Shown: positions 56,514-64,000 of the stretch, in pieces
Layout: every line of letters starts with the position of its first letter
Position numbering within the stretch: position 1 is the stretch's first letter
Source of the DNA: Takakia lepidozioides
Taxonomy: Eukaryota > Streptophyta > Takakiopsida > Takakiales > Takakiaceae
Length of the DNA stretch: 64,000 nucleotides
Direction: 5' to 3'
Assembly: GCA_030704615.1 (NCBI GenBank)
Contig: CM060731.1
Coordinates: 81,448,756 to 81,512,755 of the forward strand
Program-made: the position numbers and the translations under genes
The notes under the pieces: model-generated
What the model was told of the DNA's origin: nothing
The model's input: only the letters and a program-made list of their open reading frames with translations
Database searches by the model: none

Positions 56514-57240
56514 ATGAAAGTGGGAACGGCAACTTCCATTGGACTTATCGTTTCGCTCCAGCTTTTGGTGTTAGTGATAGTGATTTGTAGGTGGGCCAGC
56601 TACTTCTTTGGCCTCAAATCATCTGATGCTAGAAAAAAATTGTGGAAGGGCTGGTTCTTCACAATGAAATGGGGAAACTTGTGCTCTGATTGGATCCATA
56701 TGTCACTGCTGGCACTAGTGGGAAGCTGTCTGATGGAGGCGATGGGCCATTCGGATTTGCAGCGCTGGCGCTCGGTGTTCATGTTTAATTCAGGAGTAGT
56801 CTACTCATATCTGACAGTCTTCTCCTGGTTCTCTTCGGCCCTACGACAATGTGCCTACTGCTGGCAGCTACCGTTGTCGAAGGACCCAGCTTCTGGAGAG
56901 ACACCCTTGAAAGAAGCTCAACAAACTCTGACCAGAATTTCTGATGACTGGCGGTGGCAGAGAGTGTTTGGACAAACAGCAGTTTAGTTTTGATGGGCAC
57001 GTATCTCACTTTCGTAGATGATGATTCAGGCTCTGGCATGGATAATGTGGCATCTATCGTGCTCGCAGCTCTTGTAGTTGCTTGCATCTGGTCTGGGGCA
57101 GTGGCCTGTGTGGTGGGTAGCCGAGCTATCATGCACATGATTCTCATATCTGTTGCGGGTAAGAATCGTCAAGATGCGGCCTCCGTCAGCACAGATTTGC
57201 AGGCTGAGCATCACGGTGCAGGCCAGTTTATCTATCAATA
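56514..57240 (+). pseudogene. Unidentified multi-pass membrane protein, one frameshift
   Basis: The first frame (56514-56984) has an N-terminal membrane segment (IGLIVSLQLLVLVIVICRW) and two weaker ones (MSLLALVGSCLMEAM; VVYSYLTVFSWFSSAL). A second frame overlapping at 56954 continues with TYLTFVDDDSGSGMDN, a strong membrane segment (IVLAALVVACIWSGAVACVV) and MHMILISVAGK, ending at 57240. Together this is a ~240-residue protein with four or five membrane segments, broken by a one-base frame change at about 56950-56985 or spliced there. I do not recognise the family. It lies downstream of the RING-H2 gene on the same strand, with the palindromic array between. Confidence 0.45.
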
Positions 57241-58656
57241 AGTTCGGCGTGCTCGACCACCATACAGAAACGCACGGCCACTCCAGACAGAGGCAGTGAA
57301 CATCCCTATTGTTGCACACTTTGCATCACCCTCCATACTTTCAGAACAGCGCACAGATGCTGCAAGTGAAGTGATGAGTCTGGCCCGACTCAGAACTCAC
57401 TAATAATTCTAGTGCACAACAGGTATGACATAATGTTGAAATTGACATCACTGAAGTTGTAAGATATTGGGAAATGCGTATTTCCCAATATTTCTACTCA
57501 TGTCAATTGAACTGACCATCAACTGAGCATCACGGTCTACTTGCATGCCAAATCCTTTCCCGCTATTTTGCATTACCTCTCTGCGCATCTTGTTTTCGAA
57601 AGAAGGCATGGCTGTGGTTGCGGTGACTTGTGACGATCAAATTCAGACTTCTCTTGGCTTCGAGCGAGTGTCAAACTTTCCACGTCCCATCAACCTTCGC
57701 CGGCATCTCTTCAGCCTCTGCCTACCTCTTTCAGTACCTCTTCAAGATGAGAGGGAGCAGTCCAAGGCCAGTCAGAAGGTACCGATGGATCGCCATGCCT
57801 TCATCAAATTAAGGCAAGTTGCATAATTCCAAGTGTGTCACAGGTCAAATGGGGGATTGTCCCTAAGTTATTGGCACCTAACTAAACCAAGCCCCTCTCA
57901 GTGTTAATAGATCATAGTCAGTTTAGTATCTCAATGTTACCACTCCAGATTAATTGCAAGTCCCTGATAAGTGAATCCAAGTCTTTTGAATTTGAATTTT
58001 CTTCCAAGTAGATGATTCACATCAGGTTAGCTCAAGAGACACACCAGTTTTATGTCTTGAAGCCATAACTACCGGCTGCACCAGCAACCACCCAGGTTAA
58101 TATATTCCAAATAGTATTAAAATTATAAATGTGCCCAGCAAGGGCGCTTTATGTACACTCTTCAAATGATGCTTTCTAAACATTGATGTACAGTTGGATT
58201 ATGTATGGTTTCTGGACAGAGGGAAGCATCATAGCACCCATTACAAGGTAATATCACTGTCACGCGCCTCACCAACACCAGGCTCTTTCCGCTCAGCTAT
58301 TTTCTGGAGAGGAACACAGCCCACCCCACACCATCTTAGAGCTCGGGAACTACCGCAAACTATGTTAGTTTCTCCACATGTTATTAGAGCATCAGGTGAA
58401 TGAAGCCAATGCTGATACATAGAAAATGGTGAAACGGAGTCTGCTCAACACACCTGCTTCAATGCTTCAATGTATTTTCCAATTTGCAATACGCCATTCA
58501 AACACAGGTAGTTTTGCAAGAGACCAGACATAGCTGGGGCACATAAAGAATCTCAGAAAGCTCATAACTTCAAGCCATTTCTAAATTCGGTCATCCCAGC
58601 AGTCCTAAGATGGCCCCGTACTTTATGAGTATAACATACAACAATAGAAATCATCA
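57241..58656. other. No gene recognised
   Basis: Open frames at 57545 and 58194 lack recognisable domains. Confidence 0.3.
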
Positions 58657-60690
58657 TATTTTAATAATCCTTAGAGGATGACCGACTTGAAGAGGGGGGT
58701 TCAGTATCTGCATGTCGTACCAAAAACAAACCAGGATGCAAAGCATATGCTTTTTCAAACCACAATAGAGCGGAGTCCAGATCTTTGAGGGTGGCGTAGC
58801 ACAGGCCTAGACCTACAAGCACAACATCATTCTAGTCGATAACCGAAACAAACCCCTACCTCCACTGAAACTTAGTGAGCAGATGAGAGGGAGCAAGTCG
58901 TGCAAATAGAGGGTAAGATAAGAACATTTGGCAACATAATTTTGAAATGGACCAAGGATGGCATTCTAACTGAATAGGAAGGGAATAGTTGATCTACTAC
59001 TGAGAGCCCCAAAGTGGTATGGGTTCAAATCAAGTGTGCTCTGACAGTCTTGTATAGCACTCTCATACTCCTGTACCAGAATACACACTTCACCAATATC
59101 ATGTAAAGCAGCCCTAAGTTTGGTAGACAACAGCTAGCAACATGCATCCTAAGGCGTTCTTAAGAAAATCATGAAAAATGGCTCATGCAAAATTCGAAAC
59201 ACTAGGATCAATTTCACATACTTTTCCATATCCCATGCAAAGCAACACAATAGCATATGAACCCATCATCCTCACTGCAAGGGGCTACAGGCCCTTCCAC
59301 AATTGTCCAAAGACCATAACTTGTGCTCAATCCTGCCTTGCCCTTCAAAGACATCCAAAAAGAAAGGGAAAGAACTGAGACTTCAGAAGGGAAAATGGGC
59401 TTGCCTGCAGGAGATAGTGAACTGTAGCACGTTTGTTGTATCCCTCTGCAAACGAGGGTGTCATTTGTATGATCTGCAAATTCAAAGCGTCAATTTTGGA
59501 AAAACAGAGCTTGCCACAAAAGCTTTAGAAGGTGCAACGTATTTCTGAACCCATTACCTCATCTGTACAAAATTCATTCTTTCAGACCAAAACAGGTACA
59601 CACTTTGTGGGTCAGGGTTTGCAAAACTCAAAGTGATACAAAGCTCAGAACAGGTTGTCTTTCCGCCCACAGAAAGAAAATGCATGTAGGTTGCACGTTC
59701 ACACCCATGCAAGTTCACGCATTACACAACAAGCCAAACCTGAACTTTCTAAAATGAGATGTACGCATGCAAAAGCAAGACAAACTTGAGCTCAACTAAA
59801 GTCACGCGATCAAATAAAGAAAAATGAGTTAATGTGCGCCAGAGACCCAAAGAAACCAATGGACAAAGAACAGAAACAGAATCAAAGAATTGCTGACGAG
59901 TCATAGTAAAAGACAGACCTCCGAGAAAATCGTTTTGGCTGAATCATATCCTCCCTTAGAGACCAATAGGCAACCCCTTCCTGTCCAGATTCTCTAAAAT
60001 TTGTCAATGCTGCCATGTCCTTGCTCAGGCATGGACAATATGATGATCGTATTAACTGATCTCATAACCAAGTTTATGAACACCTGTCACCAAAACAACC
60101 TAAGAAAGCAATCTTGGTTGCAGAAAGACAAGAGAGGAGGGGTGCAGACCAACAAACTTAATACAAACTTGCTACAGACTTTCTATATCTGCAATCACAG
60201 AGAAGTGTGATCAAGAAGAAGAAGGCAGATATGTAATCAGCTTTACTTTTACATTTTCCAACTGCAAGTGTTCATTCAACTACTGACCCTGCTAACGTCC
60301 AACACGATACAATTTGTCCCCAAGGGCAGATGTGTGATATACCTTGATTCATCTATGACACTTAGAATATTCACGAGTTCCTACATCACGAACACATTAA
60401 ATAAACTGATCACGGTTCTGTGAAGAAAAATGCAGGCATTTATAACAGACTTCAAACACCATAGCAATGGTCTGGTGTTCACAAAGGGCAACTACAAAAT
60501 TTCAAATGACAGCAATGTCAAGAAATGTCAGGGATTGAGATGCGCAACCTTGCCTACAAAGTTTCATAGTCAGAGGAATCCACCATGTATGGGAAAGTTA
60601 CTGAAAGAAACAGACAGAAATAGGCAATTGTACCTGAAGCCGCTGGTCAACGTCTTCGCTCCCAGATCGCATGAATATTTTCCACATTGC
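58657..60690 (-). CDS. TPR-repeat protein, partial set of exons
   Basis: Tetratricopeptide repeats are helical pairs used for protein binding. Minus-strand exons: 60690-60634 (AMWKIFMRSGSEDVDQRLQ), 59113-59001 (AALHDIGEVCILVQEYESAI...LDLNPYHFGALS) and 58812 downwards (LGLCYATLKDLDSALLWFEKAYALHPG), either ending at a GT donor at 58720 or reading to a stop near 58657. The last two join in phase across a GT-AG intron (the split Ser codon closes correctly). The order 'W.iF..SGS..VD', 'L.LNPYHFGALSGLGLCY' is that of a family of plant and bacterial TPR proteins. At least one TPR exon (~60600-59120) between the first and second was not identified. Frames are clean, so this could be a working gene. 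Confidence 0.6.
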
Positions 60691-60970
60691 CTTTTACCAA
60701 CCAAAAACACAACGACTTGAGATTAACTGCATCGCTGAAGCTATATTCAAGACAATGTGGATCAGCTCAGGGTCCACACGAAGTTTGTTGGACATGCACA
60801 CAAGGAGGATTTGGAGTGTCTCCTTGAAGGAAAATAGGCCACATTTCCTCATTAAGACACCTAAATTAACACTTAAGAGGAAACTGTGCCAAGAGGAAAT
60901 GTTTTTTCACTTTTCCTCATCCTTAAAAAGGGAAAAAATACGTTCACATCTCACAGGATATAAATAAGTG

Positions 60971-61415
60971 TTTTCCACCTATCATTGGAGGTGAAAGACA
61001 ACCTATAGCCTCATGTGGTAGTGGAAATGTAGGGTATTTTTGACGTTTCAGAAATGAAACAATGATCATTTAACCACATGACAAAAGTGGAAACAAGGGC
61101 CAAATTGCCCATCATCAACACCAAAGAATTTGGATATGTTATTAGCTTTTCCACCTATCATTGGAGGTGAAAGACAGCCTATTGCCTCATGTGGTAGTGG
61201 AAATGTACAGGGTGTTTTTGTTGTTTTAAAAAGGAAACATTGATCATTTAACCACATGACAAAAGTGGAAACAAGGGCCAAATTGCCCATCATCAACACC
61301 AAAGAATTTGGATATGTTATTAGCTTTTCCACCTATCATTGGAGGTGAAAGACGTAGTGGAAATGTACAGGGTGTTTTTGTTGTTTTAAAAAGGAAACAT
61401 TGACCAGTCAACCAC
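60971..61415. repeat. ~177-bp tandem repeat, 2.5 copies
   Basis: Units start at 60971, 61147 and 61325 with TTTTCCACCTATCATTGGAGG and run through a CACATGACAAAAGTGGAAAC and a TTTGGATATGTTATTAGC block. The third is shortened (an internal stretch after GGTGAAAGAC is missing) and ends near 61415. Each unit holds an internal CCACATG...CATGTGG inverted pair. Confidence 0.92.
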
Positions 61416-61942
61416 ATTCTGACTTCTCAATTAGTTGTTGAGCTCTATCAGTCAAACTAACCCCAATATAAAATGCTGCAATAAGATTTCCCACCCTAGG
61501 CTACATCAATTTGAGCCTAGGATCACCACCTCGTGTGGCAACAGTGCCTTAACCCCTGGGTGATCCCTTGGAAGCAACAAAATAACACAACACTTCCTTC
61601 TGCTATTGTGCATTCTGGGAGCAAAAAAGTGTAACACTTGGTATATTTAAGAGGGCAGGAGAACGTCATCCTTACATCTGACTGGTAAATCAATGGAAAA
61701 AGATAGCCGATGTCCCAGGCAACTTCTTGAATAGTGTTGATCAGGCTGGCCCATTGACTCCCCTAGAGTGGGTACAGCCCCACTGAGTTTTTGACATCTT
61801 TCTAGAATGGTAACAGAAAGATTCATCCAAGAAAAAGTTGTAGCCAAGAACCTAATCTTTAAAGAAAAACCTAACAATGGTAAGGAACATAACATGGCAC
61901 CCTAAGGGAAACAAAAAACCATAGACCTAAATTCAGCACTAC
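61416..61942. other. No gene recognised
   Basis: On the minus strand this is downstream of the F-box exon and could be its intron. Confidence 0.3.
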
Positions 61943-62110
61943 CTTGCTTTGAATTAGATAGTGCCAACGTTTGGAGATAGCTTGGAGTAACCCATGGTAG
62001 CCGTGTGAAGTTTTGGCTAAGCATTGCAGTGCCAAATCGTCAGGAAGCCCAAGGGATGAGAGCTTTCTCTGGATCTCCCTCTCTTTCGTCACTATCAAGC
62101 AAACACAGTT
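61943..62110 (-). pseudogene. Kelch-type F-box protein exon, frameshifted
   Basis: F-box proteins recruit substrates to SCF ubiquitin ligases. The minus-strand exon encodes GLPDDLALQCLAKTSHGYHG, then ISKRWHYLIQSK ending at a GT donor (61942), the signature of plant kelch-repeat F-box proteins (GLPDDxALxCLAxVxxxxH...VSRxWRxLI). The residues just upstream (EGDPEKALIP) lie in a frame shifted by one base relative to GLPDD, consistent with an extra T in the run near 62054. No kelch-repeat exons were found nearby. Confidence 0.65.
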
Positions 62111-62376
62111 CCATGTACTTATGAGAGCCTTAGAACCATGCATGATAGCAATACAAACGCAGCTAAGGCACCAATATCTAAATCTGCAACATTGCAAGTA
62201 GCCACATCTGAAGACTACATGTAGTCAACCTCATCTTGTGGCATCTATTGCTGATAAAGTTCCCCTAGGCAAGCAGTCATAGCAGTCGAAGCGATAGAGA
62301 AGGGACAAGCATACTAAGTAACAAAACATAATCTTCACTTCTAGAAATTATCATTCAGTGTTGGTTTGGTGCCCAG
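62111..62376. other. Non-coding
   Basis: No exon recognised in this short spacer between opposite-strand fragments. Confidence 0.3.
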
Positions 62377-63043
62377 GTGAATATAGGGTCAGGTGTAGGC
62401 ATTTTGCGTGTCGACTCTGCTGACAAGTTTGAGCGTGTTGGTGGAACCAGTCTTGATGGAAGGTCTAACCTCTTCCTAGCCTTCTCCTCCAATCTTTACT
62501 GTTGGTCTCTTCGGTGACATGTTGGCAAATCCACAAGCGATTTTAAAGACATTCCATTTAGTAGAAAGTCAACCAGTTCTGTAGCCTCCTCAAACATGTA
62601 TGTGCTCAATATCCAGCATCATAGAGGCTTGTGTCAGTGGGGTCCACCTAGCAGCTCACTTTATGAAGGCCTAGTTTTAAATGCTACTAAGAGAAACATT
62701 CTGGTTACTTGTGTGCTGCAGCACTTTTCTTGGGCTCACATCAGCTCTCACAGGCTGCACCAGGTGAGTTGTACCAAAGAGCCTATTGGCAAGGATTTAT
62801 GCTCTGCATCCTCACTTTGATGTGGTTTGTAGGAAAGTGTTTGTGTTACGCCTTCTATGGTTGCATGCCTAAAGCAAAAGGTTTTAGGGCCAGTCTTGTC
62901 TGGATCTGTGGACAGCTTTTTATGCAATCAAGACGACATTACTAAATGGTTCTCTTTGTCTTGCTGCAGTTTTGAGCAGGCAATCGGATTGGCAATACAG
63001 GGAGATTCCACCCAAATTGATATGCTTGTTGGGGATATCTATG
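62377..63043 (+). pseudogene. PANK: Pantothenate kinase, three internal exons
   Basis: Pantothenate kinase starts coenzyme A synthesis by phosphorylating pantothenate. Exons 62377-62462 (VNIGSGVGILRVDSADKFER...), 62722-62763 (TFLGLTSALTGCT) and 62970-63043 (FEQAIGLAIQGDSTQIDMLV...) join in consistent phases through GT-AG introns. They match the conserved VNIGSGVSIL...GTSLGGGTFWGLGRLLTGC...GDxxxxDMLVxDIYG stretch of the eukaryotic (type II) enzyme. The SLGGGTFWGLGRLLTG segment is altered to SLDG-S-TFLGLTSALTG, losing conserved glycines and Trp, which suggests loss of function. No N-terminal kinase exons or later exons were found. Confidence 0.78.
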
Positions 63044-64000
63044 GTAACTAAAGCAACCTTTACCCTACTTATAGGTTTGAAGATGCTACAACAGAGGTCT
63101 GACTCAAGATTTTGAGTTTGACATCATCATAAGCACTCCTGCTACACCTAGAGGTCCGACCTCAGCCTTCATTGTAAGCTGCATCACATGCAGGACTGCA
63201 AGGTTATTGATTATCTAAGTGATCATGAGAGCAATTCTGACAACCACACCCAAAATTCATGTTGGTACTGGTAGTTGCCTGGGTACTTTGTTCCAGATAA
63301 ACCTATGCGACAAGTGCCTTACAAAGTATTTGTGTGGGGATGAGGTATCCAGGGGGTGATTACACGGAGATTGGCCTTGCTGCAACGACAGTTGCCAGTT
63401 CTTTTGGCCAGGTAGTTTCTGAACCCTTTCTGCGGGGGCTGCTATTTCATGAGCGGCATGAGCATGAGCGGACCATTGTGTGTCCACGGAAATAGGGTTA
63501 GGAGGCACGGAAATAGGGTCATGTGAAGTTGGAATGTGGCACCAGTGGACTCGTCATAGCAATGAAATGCAACATTTTATTGCAAATTTTGTGGCAAGCC
63601 ACATCTATACAAGTGTGTCCTAACTGTCATAGCCGGAATGGGCACTACTCTCCTACACCCTCCGAGGAACTTGCCCCACCTTCCTCCTCATCCCCCTCAT
63701 CCCCCCCATCCTCCGAGCTCTGTGATGCATCAGTTCCTGGTTGAAGGGTATATGTTAAAATGAAGGGTATATCTAATCAAGGTATATAAGGCTTAGGCAT
63801 TAGGATATAATTGAGCCGCCATTCATAAATGTAGCTATGCTAAGGATAGCCACCTTCGACATAGGAAATCGTTCCTTCTCGATTTTATATTCTAGTATTC
63901 TCTATTTCTCCTTCATGTCGACGGTTCTGCATCTAGTTACGCATAGATGTTAGCATGATCTTCACTTCACGAGTATGGATACTCAGAACGAGTATCTCAT
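63044..64000. other. No gene recognised
   Basis: Open frames such as 63523-63744 end in Ser/Pro low-complexity and show no domain. A GAGCGGCATGAGCATGAGCGG motif lies at about 63449. Confidence 0.3.

Overview
The window is nuclear DNA of a green plant (streptophyte). The evidence is GT-AG introns with plant-like proteins, a plant-type asparagine synthetase, a Ty3/gypsy chromovirus primed by initiator tRNA-Met, CACTA (En/Spm) and MULE-like transposons, PLS-type pentatricopeptide (PPR) pseudogenes, and a plant kelch-type F-box exon. The density of transposons, gene fragments and microsatellites suggests a large repeat-rich genome. An early-diverging lineage such as a charophyte alga, bryophyte or lycophyte is my inference; I cannot name the species.

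Layout. 0.5-5.5 kb: a complete 14-exon asparagine synthetase gene on the minus strand, 595 codons, every splice phase consistent. 5.5-10.4 kb: upstream and intergenic DNA with SINE-like remnants. 10.55-17.32 kb: a chromovirus bounded by two ~727-bp LTRs and a perfect 5-bp target duplication, with coding sequence broken in many places. 17.5-18.7 kb: the 5' end of a second gypsy element, cut inside gag by a CACTA terminus. 18.7-35.2 kb: at least two related CACTA elements with GCGACG-rich ends. They carry paired TNP1-like genes on opposite strands, a truncated TNP2 transposase and a decayed MULE-like transposase. That transposase is itself split by a PPR repeat fused to a glycosyltransferase exon. 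Six 24-bp palindromes follow the TNP2 fragment. 36.5-45 kb: decayed PPR copies, many copies of a PPR 5' leader repeat, a UDP-glycosyltransferase fragment and an unidentified ORF. 45.5-49.3 kb: a SINE-like unit and fragments of RPN8 and RNA polymerase III subunit RPC3/RPC82. 52.5-57.3 kb: gypsy gag, a RING-H2 gene, a palindromic higher-order repeat array and a membrane-protein gene. 58.6-63.1 kb: exons of a TPR protein, a 178-bp tandem repeat, an F-box exon and three pantothenate kinase exons.

Only asparagine synthetase looks like a complete working gene. Most of the rest is mobile DNA or partial genes. Several host-gene pieces (RPN8, RPC3, pantothenate kinase, glycosyltransferase, UGT) keep intron splice sites, so they moved as genomic DNA rather than as cDNA, or are parts of genes with very long introns.
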